Assembly: GCA_020628865.1 (NCBI GenBank)
Contig: JAHDEJ010000014.1
Span: 61,659 to 122,644, forward strand
Source: Acidimicrobiales bacterium
Lineage (GTDB): Bacteria > Actinomycetota > Acidimicrobiia > Acidimicrobiales > SHLQ01
Direction of reading: 5' to 3'
Length of the DNA stretch: 60,986 bases
A program made the position numbers and the translations under genes. Below, in pieces: positions 50,040 to 59,197 of this stretch (its first letter is position 1; the number at the start of each line of letters is the position of its first letter). The notes under the pieces are model-generated. The model searched no databases, was not told where the DNA came from, and saw only the letters and a list, made by a program, of their open reading frames with translations.

Positions 50040-51309
50040 TCAGCCCACATTCTCCATCCCGAACCAGAAGAGTTCGGCTGAGCGTCGCCGGCAAGCCCGC
50101 GCGGCTGCACTGTCGGCCGCCTCTGTCGCGTTGGCGCTCATCCTCGTCGTCGCCGGCGCCTACACGGCGGCACAGGAGTCCCGGGCGATCGCTGAAGCGG
50201 CGACCGACATCCAACGAATCGACGTTGTGCGACTCCGGGTTTCGGAACTCGAGGCGGCGCGGCTGCTTGCCCAGTCCGGCAACGCTTCGACCGAGGCGAC
50301 GGCGGAGCAGCTTCGATCCAACTCGATCGGGGACCTCACTGCGGCAAGCGAGTCCTCCGAAATTCCTCAGACGTTGGCGTCCGCGCTCGAGGCCTACTTG
50401 CGCACAGCCGACAACGATCTGGCGGACCCACAGGCCACGGCGCTGATCGTCGAGGCAATCGACGAGGCCCGTGAGTCGGTCGCCGATGAGCTGGACGAGT
50501 CCAGCGGCCTCCTTGATTCCCTGTCGATCCTTCTTGTGATCACGATCACCTACATCGTGCCAGCGCTCGGATTCGTCGTCTTCTGGCTTGCTGTCCGCCA
50601 GACCCGAAGCCTGCAGGAAGCGCGTGCGGAAGTCCGCCACGAACGGCAACGAAGCTCCCTACGAGATGCGTTGCTCCAGTCCCGCCTGAGCGCGATCGAA
50701 GCGGTTGCCACCAACGCGCACATGTCCAAGGTTGCGGCAGCGGTCGGCGCAAGCATCGACTCGACCCGAGCCATGATCGACGCGATCGATGAAACCACGG
50801 TGGCGGTGAACACCGACGTGTCAATTGCAGAGTTGCTCTCCGAGGTTCACGACGAGCACCGCACGGTTTCCGGAGCCGAGGTTCAGACAGCGTCGGGATT
50901 CGACGAAGTTCGCCGAGCGATCGTTCACGCCGACCGCCAGCTCGTTGGTCGCGCGCTCTCGTTGGTCGCGGCGAACGCTCGTCGACGCGGATGCAAGCGA
51001 CTGCATGTGCAGGGTCGACGGACCGAAACCGGGATCGCTCTCAGCTTCAGTCACGACGGTGCTCCGCTGACCGAGGCCGAGGTCCGCCTGGTCCTCGATC
51101 AGGTTCCGCTCAACGGCGAGGCGGCGTTGGAGCGTGGCTCCGAGCTCCTGCTGCTTGCGTACGCAGCCCGGCTGCTCGAGCACTGCCAGGCCGGACTCGA
51201 CATCGAACGAGCGGACGGACTCGAACGGGTCGTCGTGACCCTGACGGCTGCAGCACCATCACTCGCCTCGCCTCGATCGCAGGCCCCTGAGACCGCCACC
51301 GCAGCATGA
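50032..51309 (+). CDS. membrane protein with degenerate histidine-kinase-like C-terminus
   Basis: 425 aa from GTG 50032. TM1 (about 24-45), an outside helical region of about 110 residues, TM2 (about 158-182), then a coiled coil and a C-terminal domain (about 270-410) that looks like a worn GHKL ATPase: LVAANARRRG could be the N-box and SHDGAPLTEAE the G1 box, but the glycine-rich ATP lid is missing. I see no H-box with a clear phospho-His. It is thus probably a signalling pseudokinase or scaffold. It is locked between the cyclase and the giant surface protein by overlaps on both sides. Confidence 0.75.
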   Translation: MSDQPTFSIPNQKSSAERRRQARAAALSAASVALALILVVAGAYTAAQESRAIAEAATDIQRIDVVRLRVSELEAARLLAQSGNASTEATAEQLRSNSIGDLTAASESSEIPQTLASALEAYLRTADNDLADPQATALIVEAIDEARESVADELDESSGLLDSLSILLVITITYIVPALGFVVFWLAVRQTRSLQEARAEVRHERQRSSLRDALLQSRLSAIEAVATNAHMSKVAAAVGASIDSTRAMIDAIDETTVAVNTDVSIAELLSEVHDEHRTVSGAEVQTASGFDEVRRAIVHADRQLVGRALSLVAANARRRGCKRLHVQGRRTETGIALSFSHDGAPLTEAEVRLVLDQVPLNGEAALERGSELLLLAYAARLLEHCQAGLDIERADGLERVVVTLTAAAPSLASPRSQAPETATAA

Positions 51310-54300
51310 GCACCCATCTGCTGCGGCGGCAGGCGGTCGCGGTGGCTGGCCTGTTGGCGCTCCTCTCGTTGGTGGTCCTGAGCCTGCACCGCCCGGCGGT
51401 GGCCGGACCGACCGACGACTCCGACAGCGACGGCATCCAGAACCAGTTCGAGGACGCAAACCTCGACGCGGACAACGACGAAACGACGAACCCCGGGCCC
51501 GACAGCGACGGCGACGGAACGCCGGACTACCTGGATCCGGATGACGACGGCGACGGGACCCCGACTGCCGCAGAGTCGTCGGACCCGGATGGCGACGGCA
51601 ATCCGCGTGACGCGGTCGACGGGGACTTCGATGGCCAGCCGGACTATCTGGACCTGGCGACCATCGGTGCAGACCCCCAGGTGGCCAGCGAGGTCAAGAT
51701 CGGCAACGGGTCGGGTGGGCTTGGCGCCACCCTCGACAACGACGACACCTTCGGCTTCGACACGACGTCCATCGGCGATCTCGACGGTGACGGGACCATC
51801 GACCTCGCCGTCGGAGCCATCTGGGACGACGACGGCGGACCCGACCGCGGCGCGGTGTACATCCTCTTCATGAACCCCGACGGAACCGTTCAGCGGGAGC
51901 AGAAGATCAGCGATCTCGAGGGCGGCTTCGCCGCAGCACTGGAGGACCGCGACGAGTTCGGAGCCTCGGTTGCGCCGGTGGGCGATCTCGATGGTGACGG
52001 CACGACCGAACTCGCTGTCGGTGCGCGGGGTGACGACGATGGCGGACTCAACGGCGGAGCCGTCTACATCCTGTTCATGAACACCGACGGCACCGTCCAG
52101 TCGGAGCGCAAGATCAGCGCCACCGTGGGTGGGCTGGCTGGACCGAACATCGTGCGGTTCGGTCAACGATCCGCCGAGATCGGTGACCTCGACGGGGACG
52201 GCATCCCCGACCTTGCGGTCGGTGCCAGCTCGAGCCACGAAGTCCGCATTCTCTTCCTCAACGCCGACGGCACGGTTCGGACCGAACAGCGGATCGGCAC
52301 CGGTCTGGGCGGCCTTGCCGCGAACGTGACGGGCTCGTGGTTCGGCATCGACATCACGTCGCTTGGCGATCTCGACGGCGATGGCGTGGTCGACATCGCC
52401 GTCGGCGCATTCGGGGACAACGCCGGGGGTGGGGACGCCGGGGCGGTCCACGTCCTCTTCCTGAACTCCGACGGAACGGTCAAGGCCGAACAGAAGATCT
52501 CCTCGACCGAGGGCGGCCTCTCCCCCGGGCCTGGCCCCGGCGACAACTTCGGATCCTCGGTTGCTGCGTTGGGCGACGTGTACGGCGACGGGTCGCTGGT
52601 CCTTGCCGTCGGCGCGGCGTTTGCCGAAGCGGGCGGCACCGCACGGGGCGAGGTCTATCTCCTGTCGCTCGCGGCGAACGGCGTGGTCCAGTCCACGGAC
52701 AGGATCGGCGGAACCAGCGGCGGATTCTCCGGACCTCCCGGGGACTACTTCGAGTTCGGATCCTCGGTTGCCTCCGTGGGAGACCTCGACGGTGACGGGA
52801 CGATCGGGCTTGCGGTCGGCGCGTACGGCGACGATGACGGGGCCGGCTTCTACCAAGGCGCCGTTTACGTCTTCGACCTGAAGCCGTCGACGACGGCAAC
52901 GGTGAACTCGACCGGAGACGCCGGCGATTCGCTCCCCGGCGATGGCCGCTGCGATACGGGTGGCACAAACTCGCAGGGCGAGACGGAGTGCACGCTGCGC
53001 GCAGCGATCGAAGAGGCGAATGCGTTGGCGCTCGTCGACACCGTCGAGTTCCACATGCCGACCTCGGAAGCTGGGCCCGCCGCTGGTCTGTGGACGCTCA
53101 CCCCCACGAGTCCGTTTCCGACGATCACGTCGAGCGTCACGATCGACGGCAGCACACAGCCGGGACACGCCGAGAACACCATCCCGGCTCCCGGGGGTCT
53201 CGACGCCACCCACGCCGTTGTCCTCGACGGTGCTGCCGCGGGCGGCCCGCCGTTCACGATCGACGCAAATGGCACCACGCTCCACGGCCTCGTGATTCAC
53301 GGTTTCACCGCACCGCTCTACGTCCAGTCCAGCGCCACCATCACCGGATCCATCATCGGCGCCGACGCGACCGGGACCGTCGCCGTGCCGGGTGGCAACA
53401 ACGTCATCCACCATCGGGCCGACACGCTGCTCCAGCTGGGCGGCACATCTGCGGCGGACCGCAACCTGATCTCCGGTCATGGCGCGGCGATCTATCTGAA
53501 CGGCGATGGCGCAGTCGTGGAAGGCAATCTGATCGGAACCGAGATCACCGGCACCACCCCGCTTGGATCGCAGACCCGAAATCTGGTGGTCCGGGCATCC
53601 AACGTTCGAATCGGTGGGACGAGCCCGACATCTGGAAACGTGATCGCCGGCCCTGGTCCCGGCGTGTCCGTCGACGGCGGAACCGGCAACTCGATTCTGG
53701 GCAACGCAATCTTCAACAACGGCGACGTCGGTATCGACCTGTCGCCGACCAACGCACCGGACGGCCCGACGCCGAACGATGCCGGGGACGTGGACAGCGG
53801 CGCCAACGACTATCTGAACCATCCCGAGATCACCGACGCACGGTCGCTCGCGGGAACGGTGACCGTGGACTTTGACCTCGATGTTCCGGCCGGCACCTAC
53901 CGCGTGGAGGCGTTCACCAACCCGTCAGGGGGTGATCCGAGTGGCTACGGCGAGGGCGAACAGTTCGGTGCGGAAACGACCGTGACGCACCTCGGCACCG
54001 GTCGAGAGAGTTTCACACTCACGTTTGCCGGCGCATTGGGTGACGTCGTCAGCCTCACGGCCACGCAGGACGTTGGCGGGGGCGTGTTCGGTTCGACGTC
54101 GGAGTTCTCAGTCAACGCCGTCGTCGGGGACGGTCGACTGGCGACCGTCAATTCGACGGGAGACGCCAGCGATGCGCTGCTCGGCGACGCCATCTGTGAC
54201 ACCGGGGCGACGAACGCGCAAGGCCAGCCGGAATGCACGCTTCGGGCGGCGATCGAAGAGGCGACCGCGTCGCCCGGCACGTGGACGATCGAGTTCGACA

Positions 54301-57300
54301 TTCCGGCCAATGACCCGAATCACCTCTACCACCGCGATGACGGCAGTGCCGGCACGCTCTCCGCTCCGGTGGCGACCGCGCTGACCGACGACTCGATCCT
54401 CGACTTCGACCCGGACTATCCCGTCGGCCAGTTCTCCTGGTGGACCATTGCGGTGTCGGGCAACCTCCCCGACGTTCCGGGGAACACCACGATCGACGGA
54501 ACCACCCAACCGGGCTGGCAGCCGAACACCGCGACGGGTGGCGATGCTCGGGACGCGGTCCTGCCGATCGTCGTCACAAGCGACGGGTTCTACATCATGA
54601 ACCTCGACGGTTCCGGTTCGACCCTGCGCGGCGTGAACCTGTCGAGCGCCACCGGCACGATGCTTTACGTCAACGGCACCGGTGACCACGTGGTCGAGGG
54701 AAGCTGGTTCATGGTGGACCCGCTCGGCGTCGACAACGGCAACGGCGACGACGGCATCTGGGTCGTCACCTTGACGACTGACAACCGCATCGGTGGCCCC
54801 GATCCTGAGGATCACCTCCTGATCGGAAACGGGTACAGCAATTCCGGTCTGACCGTGATCTCCGACATGTCGACGGTGCAGAACGTGTGGATCGGCTCGA
54901 AGGTGACGGGCGACGAGCTCCTGCCCGGCTACAACGACATCCCGTTCGTCGTGTCGGGCAATGACAATGTGCTCGGTACCCCGGGTGCCGGCGTGGTCGT
55001 GAGCTCCTCGCTCAACGAGATCCTCATCCTCGATGGCGACCGCAACACGGTGCAGGCAAGCTCGTTCGGCTACCTCCCGAACGGCACCCCGGCCGTGGAA
55101 GCTGCGAGCAGGGTCTCCGGCGACGACAACACCCTCGGCGGCGTCAACGCCGGCGAGGGCAATCGCTTCCACGGCGGCGAGTTCGGGTACGTACTCTCCG
55201 TCAGCGGTGGCGTCGGCAACAGCGTCCTCGGTTCGTCCTACACCGGCACCACCGGACTCAACCTCGATGTCGGGCCAGCGGGCTACAACGCCAATGACGC
55301 GAACGACGCGGACATCGGCGACAACGACCTCCTCAATCACCCGACACTCACCAGCATCATTCCCGGGGCCGGCACGACGACGGCGACCTTCGACCTGGAC
55401 GTTCCCGCAGGCGAGTACTGGATCGAAATCCATGCCGACATGAACGAGGCTCCGAACCCCACGGGATATGGGGCCGGCGAAACGATCGTCGCCAGCACGT
55501 CGGTCACGCACACCGGTTCCGGGGTCGAGACCTTCCAGGCGGTGTTCCCAACGGTTGGGACGGCGTGGTTCAGTGCCACGGCGACGGAGGACCTTGGAGC
55601 CGGAGACTTCGGCTCCACGAGCGAGTTCGGTTCTGCGCTCTACGTGGCCGACCCCCGAGCCGTCGTGAACTCGACCGGCGACACCGGAGACGCGGCGGTG
55701 GGTGACGGCCGATGCGACACCGGCGCCACGAACTCGGAGGGAACTCCCGAGTGCACGTACCGGGCGGCCATCGAGGAGGCGAACGCTTCCGCCCTCAACC
55801 AGGTGTCGTTCTCCATGCCGACGACGGAACCCGGCCACTCCGGCGGGGTTTGGACGATCTCACCCGCATCGGCGTTTCCGCCGATCACCCAACCGATCAC
55901 CATCGATGGAACGACGCAGCCGGGCTACGTCGCCAACACGGCGGCCGCTCCGCTGGCCGTGGACAACCTGCCTGTCGTGCAGCTCGCCGGAGCGGACGCT
56001 GGCGACGGCATCCATGTCGCGGCCGGGGCCGACGGCTCGGTCCTGCGTGGGCTCACGATCAACGGGTTCAACGGCGTCGGCCTCTACGGCATCGACGTGA
56101 ACGCCGACGATGTGACGATTGCCGGGATGTTGATCGGGCTCGAAGCCGACGGCATCACGGACGACTTCAATGCGTACGGTGTGGTGATCAACGCGGACCG
56201 CACGGTGGTCGGGGGAACAGCGCCGGCGGACCGCAACGTCATCGCCGGCTCGCAGAATGCGCAAGTTCTCGTCGAGACCACCGGCAACGACATTCAGATC
56301 CTCGGCAACATTCTGGGCGCAGACGCGAGCACCACGCTCGTCCCGGGTGCCTGGGGCAGCGGCATTCAGGCGTGGAATGGCGACACCATCACCATCGGCT
56401 CCGCTGCTGCGCCCAACGTGATCGCCTCCTCGGCCTTCGAGTTCGGCATCGAGACCGGCGCCTCCAACGTCGTGATCGACAGCAACATCATCGGCACCGA
56501 TTCAACGTTCACCTTCGACCTCTCCTCGGGGTACGAGGCCATCGGGATCTTCGGGTCGACGGGATCGGTGACGAACAACGTGATCGGCCACTACAGCTAT
56601 GGCATTCGAGTCGACCAAGCCGACCACACGATCACCGGGAACGCCATCGGAACCGACCCGTCCGGAACGATCGACCTGGGCCTTGCGATCGATGGGATCC
56701 ACGTGACCAGTGGCGCGAGCGGAGTGGTCATCGGCGGCGTCGACCCGGCGGACGCCAACGTCATCGCCTTCAACGGCGGCAACGGCATCACGTTGCGCAA
56801 CCCGAGTGTGGATCCTGCAATTCTCGGCAACCGGATCGTGGGCAACGGGGGGCTCAGCATCGATCACGGCGATGACGGCGTCACCCCGAACGACAGCCCC
56901 GACGCCGACGGCGTACCCAATTTCCCGGTGCTGACCCAGGTGGAGACCGAAGGCGCCGATGTCCTCGTGACATTCCAGCTCGACACGACGCCGGGTGACC
57001 ACCGGATCGAGTTCTTCCTCAACCCGTCCGGCGCAGACCCGTCGGGCCATGGCGAAGCCGAGTCCTTGGTCCATGTGATCGTCGTCCAGCACGCGGGCGG
57101 CAGCGCCTCGTACACGACGTCGTTCGCGGGCCGGGCGGGCGAGCCTCTGGCGGCGACGTCCACCCGACTCACCGGCGGACTCAGCCATGAGCGGACCTCG
57201 GAAGTCGGATCGACCACAACGGTGGCGTGCGGCGACATCGACGGCGATGGTCTCTCCGATTGCGCGGAGGACGGGAATCCCGATGGCGACAACGACCCGA

Positions 57301-58049
57301 CAACGAACCCGGGGCCGGACACGGATGGCGACTCGATCCCCGACTACCTCGACCCGACCGACGACCCACCGCCTCCCGTCGATCCGCCCCTCCCGCCGGT
57401 GGATCCGCCCGCGCCTCCGGCAGAGACGACCACCACGACCGAGGCGCCATCGGTCGCCGCGCCCGTCCTCGTCCCAACCACGACGACGACCACGATTGCC
57501 CCACGGCCGGTCGAGGCCGAGCCACAACCGGCCGCTCCAGCCGGCACGATCGCACCGACGACGACCATCGCCGATCCGCCGGTTGCGCTCCCGCTGATCC
57601 AACCAGAGCCGACGCCCAACGATCCGATGGAGGCGATCGCTGCGTCGGAGTCGGCGTTGCGAGAGTTGTCCGGAGGTACCCAACTCGACCTGACCGATGA
57701 GACCGAACAGGTATCACTCGGCTCGTTCTTCGCTCCGATCCTCACCATCGGCCACCTTCGCCTTCCGCTCCACTGGCTCCTGCCCATGCTGGCCGTCGGA
57801 GCGCTCCTGGCACAGGTCCTGGCCATGTCACACCGAGGCCGGCAGATCGTTCGGGTGGCTGGAGTCAGCCGTCACGCCGTCCTGACCTCACAGCGCAGTC
57901 GGGGCAGAGTCGATCCCGTTCGCCTGTCGCCGTACGCCACCACGCTGCGGGCCCGCCGGCGCTGGCGTCGATCCCATCGGGAAGCCGTCGAACTCACCAC
58001 CCCGGTCGGCTCGGCCATCGTCCCGATGGACAACGTCACGCCGATGTAG
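51306..58049 (+). CDS. giant surface protein: FG-GAP propeller, CSLREA/beta-helix, C-terminal anchor
   Basis: 2247 aa. A signal peptide (about 1-33) is followed by a Ca-binding D-x-D-x-D-G region (about 37-115), six FG-GAP repeats (about 150-515, pattern GDLDGDGTIDLAVGA), then three CSLREA modules (CTLRAAIEEAN) each leading into parallel beta-helix sequence. Near 1975 comes another D-G-D-G region, then a Pro/Thr linker with T-T-T-T-T-T and one membrane segment (LPLHWLLPMLAVGALLAQVL, about 2157-2176) with a basic cytoplasmic tail of about 70 residues. It overlaps the upstream gene by ATGA. No sortase motif; it is membrane-anchored and can contact cytoplasmic partners. Confidence 0.9.
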   Translation: MSTHLLRRQAVAVAGLLALLSLVVLSLHRPAVAGPTDDSDSDGIQNQFEDANLDADNDETTNPGPDSDGDGTPDYLDPDDDGDGTPTAAESSDPDGDGNPRDAVDGDFDGQPDYLDLATIGADPQVASEVKIGNGSGGLGATLDNDDTFGFDTTSIGDLDGDGTIDLAVGAIWDDDGGPDRGAVYILFMNPDGTVQREQKISDLEGGFAAALEDRDEFGASVAPVGDLDGDGTTELAVGARGDDDGGLNGGAVYILFMNTDGTVQSERKISATVGGLAGPNIVRFGQRSAEIGDLDGDGIPDLAVGASSSHEVRILFLNADGTVRTEQRIGTGLGGLAANVTGSWFGIDITSLGDLDGDGVVDIAVGAFGDNAGGGDAGAVHVLFLNSDGTVKAEQKISSTEGGLSPGPGPGDNFGSSVAALGDVYGDGSLVLAVGAAFAEAGGTARGEVYLLSLAANGVVQSTDRIGGTSGGFSGPPGDYFEFGSSVASVGDLDGDGTIGLAVGAYGDDDGAGFYQGAVYVFDLKPSTTATVNSTGDAGDSLPGDGRCDTGGTNSQGETECTLRAAIEEANALALVDTVEFHMPTSEAGPAAGLWTLTPTSPFPTITSSVTIDGSTQPGHAENTIPAPGGLDATHAVVLDGAAAGGPPFTIDANGTTLHGLVIHGFTAPLYVQSSATITGSIIGADATGTVAVPGGNNVIHHRADTLLQLGGTSAADRNLISGHGAAIYLNGDGAVVEGNLIGTEITGTTPLGSQTRNLVVRASNVRIGGTSPTSGNVIAGPGPGVSVDGGTGNSILGNAIFNNGDVGIDLSPTNAPDGPTPNDAGDVDSGANDYLNHPEITDARSLAGTVTVDFDLDVPAGTYRVEAFTNPSGGDPSGYGEGEQFGAETTVTHLGTGRESFTLTFAGALGDVVSLTATQDVGGGVFGSTSEFSVNAVVGDGRLATVNSTGDASDALLGDAICDTGATNAQGQPECTLRAAIEEATASPGTWTIEFDIPANDPNHLYHRDDGSAGTLSAPVATALTDDSILDFDPDYPVGQFSWWTIAVSGNLPDVPGNTTIDGTTQPGWQPNTATGGDARDAVLPIVVTSDGFYIMNLDGSGSTLRGVNLSSATGTMLYVNGTGDHVVEGSWFMVDPLGVDNGNGDDGIWVVTLTTDNRIGGPDPEDHLLIGNGYSNSGLTVISDMSTVQNVWIGSKVTGDELLPGYNDIPFVVSGNDNVLGTPGAGVVVSSSLNEILILDGDRNTVQASSFGYLPNGTPAVEAASRVSGDDNTLGGVNAGEGNRFHGGEFGYVLSVSGGVGNSVLGSSYTGTTGLNLDVGPAGYNANDANDADIGDNDLLNHPTLTSIIPGAGTTTATFDLDVPAGEYWIEIHADMNEAPNPTGYGAGETIVASTSVTHTGSGVETFQAVFPTVGTAWFSATATEDLGAGDFGSTSEFGSALYVADPRAVVNSTGDTGDAAVGDGRCDTGATNSEGTPECTYRAAIEEANASALNQVSFSMPTTEPGHSGGVWTISPASAFPPITQPITIDGTTQPGYVANTAAAPLAVDNLPVVQLAGADAGDGIHVAAGADGSVLRGLTINGFNGVGLYGIDVNADDVTIAGMLIGLEADGITDDFNAYGVVINADRTVVGGTAPADRNVIAGSQNAQVLVETTGNDIQILGNILGADASTTLVPGAWGSGIQAWNGDTITIGSAAAPNVIASSAFEFGIETGASNVVIDSNIIGTDSTFTFDLSSGYEAIGIFGSTGSVTNNVIGHYSYGIRVDQADHTITGNAIGTDPSGTIDLGLAIDGIHVTSGASGVVIGGVDPADANVIAFNGGNGITLRNPSVDPAILGNRIVGNGGLSIDHGDDGVTPNDSPDADGVPNFPVLTQVETEGADVLVTFQLDTTPGDHRIEFFLNPSGADPSGHGEAESLVHVIVVQHAGGSASYTTSFAGRAGEPLAATSTRLTGGLSHERTSEVGSTTTVACGDIDGDGLSDCAEDGNPDGDNDPTTNPGPDTDGDSIPDYLDPTDDPPPPVDPPLPPVDPPAPPAETTTTTEAPSVAAPVLVPTTTTTTIAPRPVEAEPQPAAPAGTIAPTTTIADPPVALPLIQPEPTPNDPMEAIAASESALRELSGGTQLDLTDETEQVSLGSFFAPILTIGHLRLPLHWLLPMLAVGALLAQVLAMSHRGRQIVRVAGVSRHAVLTSQRSRGRVDPVRLSPYATTLRARRRWRRSHREAVELTTPVGSAIVPMDNVTPM
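52897..53024 (+). repeat. CSLREA module 1
   Basis: First copy of a module of about 43 residues: V-N-S-T-G-D-A-G-D-S-L, G-D-G-R-C-D-T-G, then CTLRAAIEEAN. The spaced Cys may pair. It precedes a beta-helix stretch. Confidence 0.85.
54143..54269 (+). repeat. CSLREA module 2
   Basis: Second copy (V-N-S-T-G-D-A-S-D-A, C-D-T-G-A-T-N-A-Q-G, CTLRAAIEEAT), about 1.25 kb after the first. Confidence 0.85.
55659..55788 (+). repeat. CSLREA module 3
   Basis: Third copy (V-N-S-T-G-D-T-G-D-A, C-D-T-G-A-T-N-S-E-G, CTYRAAIEEAN), about 1.5 kb after the second; followed by the longest beta-helix part. Confidence 0.85.
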
Positions 58050-58054
58050 CGGGC

Positions 58055-59110
58055 CTAGACGACCTCGCCGGTGAGTTGGTCGACGATGGCGAGGACGTTG
58101 TCGAACTCGAAGTAGGCGTCGCGGATGCATCGGGCGCCGCCGGCGCTGAACGCGGTGCGCCCGTGGAGCACACGGTGCGCGTGCGTGAGGTACGCGTCGC
58201 CGACCCCCAGCTTGAAGGTGGCGGCGCTGGCAGGATCGGTCAGGCGGCGGCTGAGCTCGGCGTAGGCGACGTGCCATTCGTCGAGCCGAGGTTCGTCGAG
58301 CGGCAGCGGTTGGATGGTCTGGTTGCTGAATCGGAAGCCGTTGACGTTGCCGGCGCCATCGAGGCGAACCAGTGGAGCTCGTGCGAAGGTCTCGCGGTCG
58401 ACCGAGAACAGTCGGTGCGAGACGACGACCTCGGCGAGCACATCGAACATGTCGGGATGGTCGTGGCGGAGTTGTTCGAGCACGTTCCACGAGTCGACGA
58501 CGAGTGAATCGCCGCCTTCGGTCTCGTTCTCGGTGAGGTGGAGGATCTGACCGCTCGGGGGCCATTGGTAGCCGGCCAGGTCGCTGTGCGGAGGCAGGGC
58601 CTCGGCCGTCTCGGCCACGTTGTAGGCGACGGCCTGCACTCGGGTGTCGACGACCCGACCCTCACCGAAGGGGCCCTCCCAGATGGGAATTCGGAGGGTG
58701 TCGAGCAGACCCTCGGTCGATGGCGGGGCGGTGGGCACCCCACGGATGACGAGCACGCCTTCGTCGCGGTAGGCCCGAAGTGCGTCGCGACGGCAGTCCG
58801 AGTCGGCCAGCAGATCGCTGTGTGCAACCTCGTGCACGGCATGACCGCCCGACCAGAGGCTGGGCTCCCAGCGGCGCCGATTGGCCTTCGCCTCCATCAG
58901 ATCCACGAAGTCGAGGGGGTACCTCGACTGGTGCCCGGACGCCCACGTCACGACAACGGCGTCGGGGTTCTCAGCGACCGTGTCCACCGACCAGTCGTCG
59001 GGGTGGGTGAGCAGCACACGCCGCTCCCCGATCTCGGGTAGCGAGCAGTCCTCGCACGGGCAATGCAGCCGCATCCAGGCGGCGGGAACGTCCCACTGGC
59101 CGAATTTCAT
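58055..59110 (-). CDS. gamma-butyrobetaine-hydroxylase-like Fe(II)/2-oxoglutarate dioxygenase
   Basis: 351 aa. The N-terminal zinc-type domain has LHCPCEDCSLPE (about 15-26) as in gamma-butyrobetaine and trimethyllysine hydroxylases. The catalytic TauD-like domain has H-x-D in ALPPHSDLAGYQ and the distal His in HRVLHGRTAFS. Family members hydroxylate trimethylammonium acids in carnitine metabolism. The stop is 5 bp from the convergent end of the giant surface protein. It could link to CaiB-like activation elsewhere in the window, but there is no operon link. Confidence 0.87.
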   Translation of the reverse strand: MKFGQWDVPAAWMRLHCPCEDCSLPEIGERRVLLTHPDDWSVDTVAENPDAVVVTWASGHQSRYPLDFVDLMEAKANRRRWEPSLWSGGHAVHEVAHSDLLADSDCRRDALRAYRDEGVLVIRGVPTAPPSTEGLLDTLRIPIWEGPFGEGRVVDTRVQAVAYNVAETAEALPPHSDLAGYQWPPSGQILHLTENETEGGDSLVVDSWNVLEQLRHDHPDMFDVLAEVVVSHRLFSVDRETFARAPLVRLDGAGNVNGFRFSNQTIQPLPLDEPRLDEWHVAYAELSRRLTDPASAATFKLGVGDAYLTHAHRVLHGRTAFSAGGARCIRDAYFEFDNVLAIVDQLTGEVV

Positions 59111-59197
59111 CGGGTCAGTGTGCCATGCCGCAAAGGCCTGGGAAAGGCCTGATTTTCGGCGCTTGCGTGTCGGGCGGGGAACGCGCTGAACAGTGAC

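Noticed and set aside
51099-53822. 907-codon open frame on the minus strand
   Set aside because: Antisense to the giant surface protein; composition is the mirror of D-G-D-G repeats and no domain is visible.
51306-58049. Sortase-anchored wall protein
   Set aside because: There is no L-P-x-T-G or L-A-x-T-G before the C-terminal membrane segment, and the tail after it is about 70 residues, too long for a sorting signal.
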